64,000 nt of DNA from contig NZ_UPHU01000001.1 of NCBI RefSeq assembly GCF_900566075.1, positions 3,038,001 through 3,102,000 on the forward strand, read 5' to 3'. Position numbers and translations under genes: made by a program. The notes under the pieces were generated by a model. It searched no databases, was not told where the DNA came from, and was given only the letters and a program-made list of their open reading frames with translations. The stretch comes from Mycobacterium pseudokansasii (GTDB taxonomy: Bacteria > Actinomycetota > Actinomycetes > Mycobacteriales > Mycobacteriaceae). Positions 38,876 to 47,406 of the stretch are shown one piece after another; position 1 is the stretch's first letter; every line of letters begins with the position of its first letter.

Positions 38876-39406
38876 TCAGCCCTGGCCGGTGGATCGATGC
38901 AGGGTGAAACCTATCTGGGGTACCGCCAGCACACCCGGTAGCAGGGTCAACAGGACGGATCGTCCGTCGCGCCGGAAGCCCTTTTTCTGGTAGAAGCACT
39001 GCGCCTGATGGTTCATCTCGGCACACCACAGGACGGCGTCATGCGAGGGCTCAGAGCTGAGCGCATGGTCGAGCAAGAGGCTGCCGATGCCCCGGCGTTC
39101 ATGTCCCGCGGCGACATACAGCGCGTCGATCTGAAGGTGGCCAGGGTTTCCCGGCTCCGGCCCAAAGATGCACACTCCGACGACGTGGCCGTGCGACTCG
39201 GCAAGCCACATCGCCCACCCGGCGCGGCTCAACGCTAGCGGGTATTCCCGATCGACCCAGGTCTGCCAATCGAAGAGGTCGAGCAGCTCTGGGATCACGA
39301 TTCCCCGGTGTGACAATCGCCAACTCTGGCAGTGCATCGGCGCGACGTTCGCGTAGTCCGCCGGCTCGGCTCGCCGGACCGAGACACCGTCGGGCATCTC
39401 CGTCAC
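38876..39406 (-). CDS. GNAT family N-acetyltransferase
   Basis: A 176-residue protein. It has AMWLAESHGHVVGVCIFG (beta strands 3-4), then DALYVAAGHERRGIGSLLLD, where RRGIGS is the acetyl-CoA loop, and CFYQKKGFRRDGR, the usual GNAT C-terminal pattern. It transfers an acetyl group from acetyl-CoA to an unknown amine. It converges on the Rv1747-like gene with 19 bases between the ends. Confidence 0.85.
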   Translation of the reverse strand: MTEMPDGVSVRRAEPADYANVAPMHCQSWRLSHRGIVIPELLDLFDWQTWVDREYPLALSRAGWAMWLAESHGHVVGVCIFGPEPGNPGHLQIDALYVAAGHERRGIGSLLLDHALSSEPSHDAVLWCAEMNHQAQCFYQKKGFRRDGRSVLLTLLPGVLAVPQIGFTLHRSTGQG

Positions 39407-39531
39407 GCTCGCTCCCGCTGGTTTGCTCGAGGGGGATGTGTTGAGGGGAGGGTAGCGCAGCGCCGCCGCGTGGCAGATTCGCGTCGTGCGGCTCCGGATG
39501 ACGCGCCACGCCGCTTTCCTATCATTTGGTG

Positions 39532-41154
39532 ATGGGTACCGGTGGGCTCGATACCGTGGGTTCTGCGGCGTTCAGCGCCGAAGAATCGGCCCGCTACTAT
39601 GCGGCCGGTTGGTGGTCGGACATCACGCTGTCTGACGCGGCGCGTCGAAACGCCGAACTCTCACCCCACCGGAACGCCTATGTCGACCGCCCGGGCGGAT
39701 CGCTGACATGGAATGAATTCGACTGTGGTGCAACGATATTAGCCGACCAACTGGCGGGTGTCGGGGTAGTGCGGGGGGATCGGGTGGCGGTGTGGCACGG
39801 TGACTCGGCAGCCATCCATGTGCTGTTCGTCGCGATCGAGCGCTGCGGGGCCGTCGTCGTCGGGCTCGGCGCGCGTGCCGGTCCTCGCGAAGTCGTGCGG
39901 ATTGTGCGCGATACCCGGCCGAAAATCCTGATCAGCGACCGGCGGCGCAGCCACGCTGCTGCGGGGGTGGCCGCCGAATACCCGGTGCCGTTGCTGGTGC
40001 TCGGCCGGCGCGGGGGAGCGCCGGCGCTGAGCGTCGAGACCAAACCCGGGACGCTGGACGTCGACTGCCGGCTCGGACCCGACGACGTCTTCCTGATCAA
40101 CTCCACCTCCGGCACCACGGGACGGCCCAAATGTGTGGTGCATACCCAAAACCGTTGGCACTACTTCCATCAGAAGGCCGTCGCTCATGGGCTGTTGACC
40201 GCTGACGACGTGTTCCTGCCGGTCATCGCGGCACCGTTCGGGTTCGGGATCTGGACCAGTCACACGACTCCGATCCATCTTGGCGCCACCGCGGTGATCC
40301 TGGACCGGTTCACCACAAGTGCGGCGGCGCTGGCGATAGCCGAACACCGGGTCACGGTGTTGTGTTGTGTCAGCACGCAGTTGACGATGCTGATGGCCGA
40401 CGCCGGGTGCCGGAAGTACGATCTGAGCTCGCTGCGTGTCGTTTTCACCGGCGGCGAAGCGGTGCCGTACCGGCCGGCCGCTGATTTCGAGGAAATCACC
40501 GGAGCCAAGATTTTGCAGTTCTACGGCTCCAACGAGACCGGGCTGCTCAGCGGGACCACGCTCGATGACGAGCGGCAACGCCGGCTGCGGACCGCTGGAC
40601 GGGTGGTGCCGGAGATGTCGGTCCGGCTTTTCGACGGGGATCGCGACGTCACCGCGACGGGCCGCGGCCAGCCCGCCTGCCGGGGGCCGGCGACCAGCCT
40701 TGGCTATCTGGACGGCACCGACCACGACACGCTGTTCACCACCGACGGGTGGATGCGCATGGGTGACCTTTGCGAGATCGATGCCGAGGGGTACCTGACT
40801 GTCACCGGCCGGATCTCCGAGTTCATTGTGCGCGGCGGCAAGAATATCAGTGCGGCGCAGGTCGAAGACGCCGTGCTGACACATCCGGCAATCGCGGTGG
40901 CGGCCGCGGTCTCGATGCCCGATCCGGTGTTCGGTGAAAAGGTCTGCCTTTATGCCGAACTCACCGGCTCGCACACCCTGGAGCTGGCCGAACTGGTGAA
41001 TCATCTGCTGGGCTTGGGCTATTCCAAGGAGCTACTGCCCGAGCGACTGATCGTGGTCGACGAGCTGCCTCGTTCCTCGGGCGGCAAGGTCGCCAAAAGC
41101 ACGCTCCGCGAAGACATTCACGCCAGGATGGAGGTCGATAATGAACGCTGCTGA
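39532..41154 (+). CDS. AMP-binding acyl-CoA synthetase
   Basis: About 540 residues of the ANL superfamily. The P-loop is STSGTTGRPK, the A4/A5 motifs are FGFGIWTSH and QFYGSNETG, the A7 motif is DGWMRMGDLCE, the hinge is RISEFIVRGGKNIS and the catalytic lysine region is SSGGKVAKSTLR. It activates a carboxylic acid to acyl-AMP and then the CoA thioester. The sequence style resembles cyclohexanecarboxylate/short-chain ligases more than long-chain FadDs. A TTG at 39526 is an alternative start. The 3' end overlaps the aldolase-like gene by 14 bases, so it heads a three-gene operon. Confidence 0.86.
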   Translation: MGTGGLDTVGSAAFSAEESARYYAAGWWSDITLSDAARRNAELSPHRNAYVDRPGGSLTWNEFDCGATILADQLAGVGVVRGDRVAVWHGDSAAIHVLFVAIERCGAVVVGLGARAGPREVVRIVRDTRPKILISDRRRSHAAAGVAAEYPVPLLVLGRRGGAPALSVETKPGTLDVDCRLGPDDVFLINSTSGTTGRPKCVVHTQNRWHYFHQKAVAHGLLTADDVFLPVIAAPFGFGIWTSHTTPIHLGATAVILDRFTTSAAALAIAEHRVTVLCCVSTQLTMLMADAGCRKYDLSSLRVVFTGGEAVPYRPAADFEEITGAKILQFYGSNETGLLSGTTLDDERQRRLRTAGRVVPEMSVRLFDGDRDVTATGRGQPACRGPATSLGYLDGTDHDTLFTTDGWMRMGDLCEIDAEGYLTVTGRISEFIVRGGKNISAAQVEDAVLTHPAIAVAAAVSMPDPVFGEKVCLYAELTGSHTLELAELVNHLLGLGYSKELLPERLIVVDELPRSSGGKVAKSTLREDIHARMEVDNERC

Positions 41155-41914
41155 GCCACGCCCGGGCGGCTTGGAGGTGTGGGCGCCGGCCGTGATGCCC
41201 CCGATCGGAGTCGAGCTGTCCGACGAGCAGGCGCTGGCCGTGGCCTTCCGCCACCTCGCCGCGATCGGGTTCGCCGAGAACATGGCCGGACACATCACCT
41301 GGCAACCCGACGGGAACACCGACATGTTGGTCAACCCGTGGGGGTTGTGGTGGCAGGAGCTCACCGCGTCGGATATCTGCGTGGTGGACGCCGATGCGCG
41401 AGTGGTCCGCGGCCGGTGGGATGTCACCCCGGCGATCCACATCCATACCGAACTGCACCGCGTCCGGGACGACGCAAGGGTGGTCATTCACAACCACCCC
41501 TACTACGTGTGCGTACTGGCCGCGCTGGGCAGGCTGCCCGAGCTGGTGCATCAGACCGGCTCGCTATTCCTCGACGACCTGTGCCTGGTCGACACCTACC
41601 ACGGTGAAGTCGACAGCGCCTCCCGCGCAGCGGATCTCGCGGCGCACATCGGAGACGCCAACCTGACGATCCTGGCCAACCACGGCGTCATCGCAACCGG
41701 CCGCAGTCTGGCTGAAGCCGTCTACCGCGCCGCCTCGATCGAACGGGTATGCAAGCTGGCCTACGACATCATGCTCACCGGAAAGGAACCCGCGCAGATG
41801 AATTGGGCGGACATGGCGGGTATGCAACGCTCGCTCATCGAACGCGCCGCCGACGTGTACTGGGCCGGCGCCGCGCGGATGACCATCAAGGCTGATCCAG
41901 AAGTTCTGCGGTGA
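41141..41914 (+). CDS. class II aldolase/adducin domain protein
   Basis: A 257-residue protein with the fold pattern GFAENMAGHITWQPDG, then DVTPAIHIHTELHR (the HIH metal ligands), VVIHNHPYYVCVLAAL, and LANHGVIATGRSLAEAVYRA with the third histidine. Family members bind zinc and cleave or decarboxylate aldol-type substrates (fuculose phosphate aldolase and relatives). Being coupled to an acyl-CoA synthetase and an amidohydrolase suggests a ring-cleavage or decarboxylation route rather than sugar metabolism; that is inference. Confidence 0.85.
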   Translation: MNAAEPRPGGLEVWAPAVMPPIGVELSDEQALAVAFRHLAAIGFAENMAGHITWQPDGNTDMLVNPWGLWWQELTASDICVVDADARVVRGRWDVTPAIHIHTELHRVRDDARVVIHNHPYYVCVLAALGRLPELVHQTGSLFLDDLCLVDTYHGEVDSASRAADLAAHIGDANLTILANHGVIATGRSLAEAVYRAASIERVCKLAYDIMLTGKEPAQMNWADMAGMQRSLIERAADVYWAGAARMTIKADPEVLR

Positions 41915-41920
41915 ACGACC

Positions 41921-43189
41921 ATGAAGTCGATTGATGAGCTGGCCACGGACCCGGACTTCACGACCGCCAAGACCGGCGCGGACCGGTCGGTGACGTTGCT
42001 GCCCGACCCGCCCCGGGCACAACGCCACTACACGGTGATCTCGGTCGACGACCACATCGTCGAACCGCCGGATACCTTCACCGGCCGTCTGCCCCGCAGG
42101 TTCGCCGACCGGGCGCCGCGCGTCGTGGACACCGACGATGGCGGCCAGACCTGGGTTTACGACGGTCAGGTGCTGCCCAACGTCGGCTTCAACGCCGTGG
42201 TGGGTCGACCGGTGGCCGAGTACGGTTTCGAGCCGGTGCGCTTCGACGAGATGCGCAGGGGCGCATGGGATATCCACGAGCGCATCAAAGACATGAATCT
42301 CAACGGCGTCTACGCCTCGCTGAACTTCCCGTCGTTCTTGCCCGGATTCGCCGGCCAGCGGCTGCAGCAGGTGACCAACGATCGTGACCTCGCGCTGGCA
42401 TCGGTGCGGGCGTGGAACGACTGGCATCTGGAGGTGTGGGCGGGCTCCTATCCCGATCGGATCATTGCCTGTCAGCTGCCGTGGCTGCTGGATCCCGGAC
42501 TCGGCGCGGCGATGATCCGTGAGAACGCCGAGCGTGGATTTCACGCGGTCACGTTCACCGAGAACCCGGCGATGCTGGGGTTGCCGAGCATCCACTCGGG
42601 CCATTGGGATCCGATGATGGCGGCGTGTGCCGAAACCGGGACCGTGGTGAATCTGCATATCGGGTCGTCGGGTTCGTCGCCGTCCACCACCGACGACGCG
42701 CCGTCCGATGTCGTGGGTGTGCTGTTTTTCGCCTATGCCATTTCGGCTGCGGTCGACTGGTTGTACTCGGGTCTGCCCAGCAGGTTCCCCGATCTCAAGA
42801 TCTGTTTGTCGGAGGGCGGCATCGGCTGGGTCGCAGGGCTGTTGGATCGCCTCGACCACATGCTGAGCTATCACCAGATGTATGGCACCTGGCAGGCTAT
42901 GGGTGAAAGCCATACTCCGGCAGAGGTTTTCACCCGAAACTTCTGGTTCTGTGCGGTGGAGGACAAGTCGTCATTCGTCCAGTACGACCGGATCGGTGCC
43001 GACAACATCATGCTGGAAGCCGACTATCCGCACTGTGATTCGACGTGGCCGCACACCCAGCAAACGATTCACGATCAGATCGGTGGGCTGCCCGAGGACG
43101 TGGTGCGCAAGGTCACCTGGCAAAACGCCGCGCGTCTGTATCGTCATCCGGTGCCGGTGCACATTCAGCAGAACCCGGACGGATTCTGA
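41921..43189 (+). CDS. amidohydrolase-2 family protein
   Basis: A 422-residue TIM-barrel metal enzyme. VISVDDHIVEPPDTFTGRLP near residue 40 is the opening signature, though DDH replaces the usual DxHxH. Further patterns are NLNGVYASLNFPSF, VVNLHIGSSGSSPS with the barrel histidine, and MLEADYPHCDSTWPHTQ with the terminal aspartate. This subgroup contains decarboxylases and hydrolases acting on aromatic or polyketide acids. It begins 6 bases after the aldolase stop and is the last gene of the operon. Confidence 0.86.
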   Translation: MKSIDELATDPDFTTAKTGADRSVTLLPDPPRAQRHYTVISVDDHIVEPPDTFTGRLPRRFADRAPRVVDTDDGGQTWVYDGQVLPNVGFNAVVGRPVAEYGFEPVRFDEMRRGAWDIHERIKDMNLNGVYASLNFPSFLPGFAGQRLQQVTNDRDLALASVRAWNDWHLEVWAGSYPDRIIACQLPWLLDPGLGAAMIRENAERGFHAVTFTENPAMLGLPSIHSGHWDPMMAACAETGTVVNLHIGSSGSSPSTTDDAPSDVVGVLFFAYAISAAVDWLYSGLPSRFPDLKICLSEGGIGWVAGLLDRLDHMLSYHQMYGTWQAMGESHTPAEVFTRNFWFCAVEDKSSFVQYDRIGADNIMLEADYPHCDSTWPHTQQTIHDQIGGLPEDVVRKVTWQNAARLYRHPVPVHIQQNPDGF

Positions 43190-43194
43190 GCCGG

Positions 43195-43611
43195 CTAGTC
43201 CAGCTTCAAGTCGGCCTCGGCGCAGTAGACGCCGAGCAGGTCGCGAGCCGAAACGATCCCGCCCGGAACGCCCTCGTGCTCCACCAGAATATGGCGGATG
43301 TAATGCTCCATCATCTGGTTAGCCACCTCGTCGACGGTGGCCTCGGAGTCGCACCACACCAGCTTGGTGCTGGCTACGTCGAGGGCCCGCACCGCGTTCG
43401 GGTCTTTCCCGGCGGCCACGACCCTGACGATGTCGCGCTCACTGACCAGCGCTGCAGGCCGTTCGTCGTCGCCGATGACAATCGCCCCGACGTTGTCGGC
43501 GACCATCGCGTTTGCGACATCGGCCACGGTGGCGTCGGCCACGACACGCGCCACCGGGTCGCCCGTGACGGTGGAAATCGGCAGCGATCCAGCAGAAGGA
43601 AGGGTAGTCAC
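43195..43611 (-). CDS. CBS-pair domain protein
   Basis: A 138-residue protein made only of two CBS motifs: ATVADVANAMVADNVGAIVI with ALVSERDIVRVV, and ATVDEVANQMMEHYIRHILV with GIVSARDLLG. Stand-alone CBS pairs bind adenine nucleotides and report energy or stress state; some mycobacterial ones are hypoxia-induced. The target is unknown. The gene converges on the amidohydrolase with 5 bases between the ends. Confidence 0.87.
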   Translation of the reverse strand: MTTLPSAGSLPISTVTGDPVARVVADATVADVANAMVADNVGAIVIGDDERPAALVSERDIVRVVAAGKDPNAVRALDVASTKLVWCDSEATVDEVANQMMEHYIRHILVEHEGVPGGIVSARDLLGVYCAEADLKLD

Positions 43612-43714
43612 GCCACCATCTCACCCGGCCCCGCCCGCTCGTTCTAGTGACTTGAGTCCTCAAATCAGGTGGCCTTAGTACCGGTGCGCGTGCCACGCCG
43701 GCCCGGCTGCCGGT

Positions 43715-44497
43715 CTACGTGACCCAGTCAGGCTGCTGGGCAACGTCGACGGCGGAGAAGTCTTTGTGGCCCAGGCCCGCCACTGTGCCGCCGTCGACGA
43801 CGAATTCCGAGCCGGTGGAATAGCTCGACTCGTCGCTGGCCAGGTACACGACGAGGTTGGACACCTCCTGCGGTTCGGCGGCGCGGCCGAGCGCGGTCTG
43901 GAACAGGTCCTCGGGCACCCACTGCGTCATCGGCGTCTTGACGAGGCCGGGATGAATGGAGTTCACCCGGATTCCGCTGACTCCGAGCTCCACTGCCGTC
44001 GACTTGGTCAAACCTCGCACCCCGAACTTGGTCGCGGTGTAGCCGTGGGAGGCCATGGTTCCGGCCAGCCCTTCGATGGAGGAGACATTGATGATGGATC
44101 CGCGGCCGACAGCTTTCATGGGTTTGACGACGGCGCGAATGCCCAGGAACACCCCGGTGAGGTTGACGTCGAGAATCCGCTGCCATTCCGACAGCGCATA
44201 GTCTTCGATGGTTCCGATGTTGAGGATGCCGGCGTTGTTCACCAGAATGTCGAGCCTGCCGAACCTGCTCAGGGCCGCCTCGACTGCTGCCTCCCACTGA
44301 GCGGGATCGGTGACATCGAGGTGGACGTAGTGGGCTGCGTCGCCGACTCCGGCCGCCACGGCGTTGCCCTCGTCGTCAAGGATGTCGCCGAAGACGACGT
44401 TGGCGCCCTCGGCCACCAATGCCCGCACGTGCGAGGCGCCCATGCCGCGGGCGCCACCGCTGACGAGTGCGACTTTGCCGGTCAGTCGGTTTGGCAT
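43715..44497 (-). CDS. fabG3: 20-beta-hydroxysteroid dehydrogenase-like SDR (FabG3, Rv2002-like)
   Basis: 260 residues, the same length as Rv2002, with long stretches recalled as near identical: GKVALVSGGARGMGASHVRA, FGDILDDEGNAVAA, NNAGILNIGTIEDYALSEWQ, NVSSIEGLAG, and the catalytic YTATKFGVRGLTKSTAVELG. Rv2002 is an NADH-dependent 3-alpha/20-beta-hydroxysteroid dehydrogenase. The ATG at 44497 fits Rv2002, although the AGGA before it is very close; an upstream ATG at 44533 is possible. It is divergent from a methyltransferase gene. Confidence 0.88.
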   Translation of the reverse strand: MPNRLTGKVALVSGGARGMGASHVRALVAEGANVVFGDILDDEGNAVAAGVGDAAHYVHLDVTDPAQWEAAVEAALSRFGRLDILVNNAGILNIGTIEDYALSEWQRILDVNLTGVFLGIRAVVKPMKAVGRGSIINVSSIEGLAGTMASHGYTATKFGVRGLTKSTAVELGVSGIRVNSIHPGLVKTPMTQWVPEDLFQTALGRAAEPQEVSNLVVYLASDESSYSTGSEFVVDGGTVAGLGHKDFSAVDVAQQPDWVT

Positions 44498-44619
44498 TCC
44501 TTGATACTTCCACGATCCATCCGGGTAGACCACGGCCCTCGCCGATGAGCAGTCCGCTTCGGTACGCTCGGGACCGTCCGCACCCTGGGCCGGTCAGATC
44601 CGGAGATTGGTGGGCAATC

Positions 44620-45438
44620 GTGGCGCCTCCCAAAGTCGACTTCAGTTCGGTCGGTTGGGGTTCCGTGGAATGGACAAACTTGGTGACCCTGTATCTGCGG
44701 GCCTATGACAGTCGTTCCCGCAAGCCCATCCTGGGTGATCGGGCGGCCGCCGAAGCGGTGGATCGTATCGACTACGACTTCAAACGGATACATCGCACCT
44801 CGCTGCCGGCCACCAATCAGTATCTGGTGGTGCTGCGCGCCGAACAGTTCGACGACTGGTGCGCGGATTTTCTTCGCCGTCACTCCGATGTGGTTGTGCT
44901 GCATCTTGGTTGCGGGCTGGACAGCCGACCATATCGCCTCGCGGTGCCCGCGTCGGCGCTGTGGTTCGATCTCGACCAGCCGGGTGTCATCGACCTGCGC
45001 CGCCGGCTCTACGACGAAGCGGACAACTACCGCATGATCGGCTCGTCGGTGACTGATCCCGGGTGGCTGCAGCGTATTCCGGCCGGACGTCCCGCGCTGG
45101 TCGTCGCCGAAGGCCTGCTGATGTACCTCGCCGAAGGCGATGTCCGGCAGCTGCTCACGCGCCTGACCGACCGATTCGAGCACGGTGAAATGCTTTTCGA
45201 CACCACCTCCCCGCTGGGGCCGCGGCTGTCGAAGATCTTCACGAAAGGCATCGTCAAATGGGGCATCGGCGATGTCCGAGACATTGAACGGTGGAACCCG
45301 AGGCTGCGTTTCCGCGAACAGACCTCCGCGCTGGCCAGCTACCAGCACATCGAGGCGGCCCCGGTGCGGTTTTTGTACCGGCTGCTGCACGCCACGCCGT
45401 TCGGCGACTATGACGTCTTGAACCGCTTCGAATACTGA
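44620..45438 (+). CDS. SAM-dependent methyltransferase, LCM/putative O-methyltransferase family
   Basis: About 272 residues. VVLHLGCGLDSRPYRL is the SAM loop of the leucine-carboxyl-methyltransferase-like family; WFDLDQPGVIDLRRRL supplies the acidic ribose ligand and LVVAEGLLMYLAEGDVRQLL the next motif. Mycobacteria carry many such paralogs (Omt-like) of mostly unknown substrate, some acting on small acids or polyketides. The frame is open from 44467. GTG 44620 (VAPPKVDFSSVGWGSVEW) starts the conserved part. Confidence 0.82.
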   Translation: MAPPKVDFSSVGWGSVEWTNLVTLYLRAYDSRSRKPILGDRAAAEAVDRIDYDFKRIHRTSLPATNQYLVVLRAEQFDDWCADFLRRHSDVVVLHLGCGLDSRPYRLAVPASALWFDLDQPGVIDLRRRLYDEADNYRMIGSSVTDPGWLQRIPAGRPALVVAEGLLMYLAEGDVRQLLTRLTDRFEHGEMLFDTTSPLGPRLSKIFTKGIVKWGIGDVRDIERWNPRLRFREQTSALASYQHIEAAPVRFLYRLLHATPFGDYDVLNRFEY

Positions 45439-45465
45439 GCCGCCGGATCGACTAGCGTCGAGCGA

Positions 45466-46263
45466 ATGGAACTAACCGGCAAGACTGTCCTGCTCACCGG
45501 TGCCACCGGCGGCCTCGGACGAGCGATCGCCGCGGCGCTGGCCGACCGCGGCGCGCGACTGATCCTGAGCTCCCGCAAAGCCGCGGAGCTGGACAAGCTG
45601 GCGACTTCGCTGAGCGGACTCGACCATCGAACGGTCGTCAGCGACCTGTCTGATTCCGGCGCCGCCGTTGCCTTGCTCGCCGAAGCGGGGGAGATCGACG
45701 TCCTGGTCGCCAATGCCGCGCTGCCGGCCTCCGGGAAGCTCGACAGCTTCACGGCCGAGCAGGTGGACCGTGCGCTGCGGGTCAACCTCGAGGTGCCGGT
45801 ACAGCTGACGCGCGAACTCATTCCGGTGTTCACCGAGCGCGGGTCCGGGCACTTCGTCTTCCTTTCATCGATCTCCGGTAAGGCTCCCACACCGCGCGCT
45901 TCGCTCTATGCGGCAACGAAATTCGGTCTTCGGGGCTTCGCGCTGTGCCTGCGCGACGACCTGCGGCCGGTCGGGCTGGGGGTCTCGGTGGTCAGCCCGG
46001 GGGCGATCGGCGGCGCCGGGATGTTCGCCGACTCGGGAGCCGCCATGCCGCCGCTGATCGGCACCGGCACGCCCGAACAGGTCGGTGCGGCCGTGGTCAC
46101 GGCCATCGAGCGCAATCGCGCGGAGGTCACTGTGGCCCCGCTGCGCCAGCGGGCGCTGGCCCGTTTCGCGGCGAACGCACCCGAGATGTCGTCGCGGCTG
46201 GCCGGGGGAATCGTGGCAAAGGCGGCGGACGAGATCGCAGCTGGTCAGACCGACAAGCGGTAA
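45466..46263 (+). CDS. short-chain dehydrogenase/reductase
   Basis: A 265-residue classical SDR: VLLTGATGGLGRAIAAALAD is the cofactor loop, LSSRKAAELDKL suggests NADP(H) through the arginine after the second strand, VANAALPASGKL replaces NNAG, and FLSSISGKAPTPRASLYAATK holds the catalytic S, Y and K. The C-terminal SVVSPGAIGGAGMFADSG and RAEVTVAPLRQR match mycobacterial paralogs of unknown function. It begins 27 bases after the methyltransferase gene and is probably co-transcribed with it. Confidence 0.86.
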   Translation: MELTGKTVLLTGATGGLGRAIAAALADRGARLILSSRKAAELDKLATSLSGLDHRTVVSDLSDSGAAVALLAEAGEIDVLVANAALPASGKLDSFTAEQVDRALRVNLEVPVQLTRELIPVFTERGSGHFVFLSSISGKAPTPRASLYAATKFGLRGFALCLRDDLRPVGLGVSVVSPGAIGGAGMFADSGAAMPPLIGTGTPEQVGAAVVTAIERNRAEVTVAPLRQRALARFAANAPEMSSRLAGGIVAKAADEIAAGQTDKR

Positions 46264-46449
46264 CGGCGCGGCGCGGCTGGTCGGGCCGGAGGCGACGGGC
46301 AACCATATCGCTATCCGCGCCGCCAGCGCTGGCCGTCGTCATGAGCCGCCCACGGGTGTTCGACGCGGCGCATGCGCTCAAGGCGGCCAATGAGTTTGGT
46401 GTGGTTCAAGGTTCATCACGCCACCCATGACGCGTCCGTGGCCATTGCG

Positions 46450-46637
46450 AGAGGCGCTGAGCGCCAACGACTTCGACGCTGCGTGCGCCGAGGAGGCAGC
46501 GCCGAATATCGCATTGCCACAACGCTTTTCCAGGTCCGGTGTGGTCGCCGCGAACCGTCCAAGCTCACCTCACTCACAGCTACGCCCAGCTGGGCATCAC
46601 CTCTCGGGTCCAACTGGTTCAGCAAGCGCCCCGGTGA
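46450..46637 (+). pseudogene. LuxR-type helix-turn-helix remnant
   Basis: In the otherwise empty interval 46264-46652, one frame gives IATTLF (near 46520) and, after a shift of frame, RTVQAHLTHSYAQLGITSRV followed by QLVQQAPR and TGA at 46635. This is the last half of a LuxR DNA-binding domain (NREIAxxLFVxxRTVQAHLTHxYxKLGxxSRxQL). Nothing upstream of it remains recognisable, so it is a relic of a deleted regulator. The rest of the interval shows nothing. Confidence 0.7.
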
Positions 46638-46652
46638 TGGCATCCTGGCCTG

Positions 46653-47321
46653 GTGGGACTGCTGTTTCGGCTGCTCGAGTTGCTGGTTCTGGCCGCGCCG
46701 GTGATCGGCGTGATCTATGCCGGCATCCGGATGATCGCGTCTGTCAACAAGCGACGCGAGGCGCCCGGCGATCCCGTCCCGGCTGACCTTGCGGGGGCCG
46801 GCTCCGGTGACATCGGCAATCACGCATCACGCTGGCGGGCAATTCGACGCGCTCTCGATGCGCATGACCACACCGATGCTCGCTGGCTGGCCTACGAGCT
46901 CGATGCCGCCAAGCTCCTCGACTTCCCGGCCATGACCGATATGCGAGACCCGCTGACGACAGCCTTTCACAAGGCCAAACTGGCGGCCGACTTCCACCGG
47001 CCGGTCCGGGCGGAAGATCTCGTCGACGACCGGGAAGGCACGCGGCAGTACCTCGACGCCGTCGAAAGCTATGTGACCGCGTTCAATGCCGCCGAAGCGG
47101 AGGCCACGCGCAAAGGCCGAAGCGACTTCTCCCGCGAGGAACGGCAACGGCTGGCCCGTGCCCAGAGCCTGTTGCGGGTCGCGGCCGACCCCTCGGCGAC
47201 GCAGCAGGAACGACAGCGGGCATATGGTTTGGCCCGTACCGAGCTCGACGGCCTCATCGTGTTGCCGGGCGGCACCCGGACCAGCATCGAGCGCGGCATC
47301 GCCGGCGAACTCGACGGGTAA
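46653..47321 (+). CDS. membrane-anchored conserved hypothetical protein
   Basis: A 222-residue protein with one N-terminal membrane helix (LLFRLLELLVLAAPVIGVIY) and a charged cytoplasmic domain rich in helices (RWRAIRRALDAHDHTDARW, then AVESYVTAFNAAEAEATRKG and REERQRLARAQSLLRVAADP). No catalytic motif is visible. It starts with GTG at 46653. A bidirectional stem-loop follows. The function is unknown. Confidence 0.72.
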   Translation: MGLLFRLLELLVLAAPVIGVIYAGIRMIASVNKRREAPGDPVPADLAGAGSGDIGNHASRWRAIRRALDAHDHTDARWLAYELDAAKLLDFPAMTDMRDPLTTAFHKAKLAADFHRPVRAEDLVDDREGTRQYLDAVESYVTAFNAAEAEATRKGRSDFSREERQRLARAQSLLRVAADPSATQQERQRAYGLARTELDGLIVLPGGTRTSIERGIAGELDG

Positions 47322-47353
47322 GGCCGGGTAGCCACCTTCCCCCGCGAGCAGGC

Positions 47354-47393
47354 GCAAAAGCCCCGTTACGCCCGGCGTGTCGCGGGCTTTTGC
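47354..47393. terminator. bidirectional stem-loop terminator
   Basis: The arms gcaaaagccc (47354-47363) and gggcttttgc (47384-47393) are perfect complements around a 20-base loop. The stem has A- and T-runs on either side and lies in the 85-bp gap between two convergent genes, so it can end transcription from both. Confidence 0.8.
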
Positions 47394-47406
47394 GGCTGCT
47401 CGGCGA

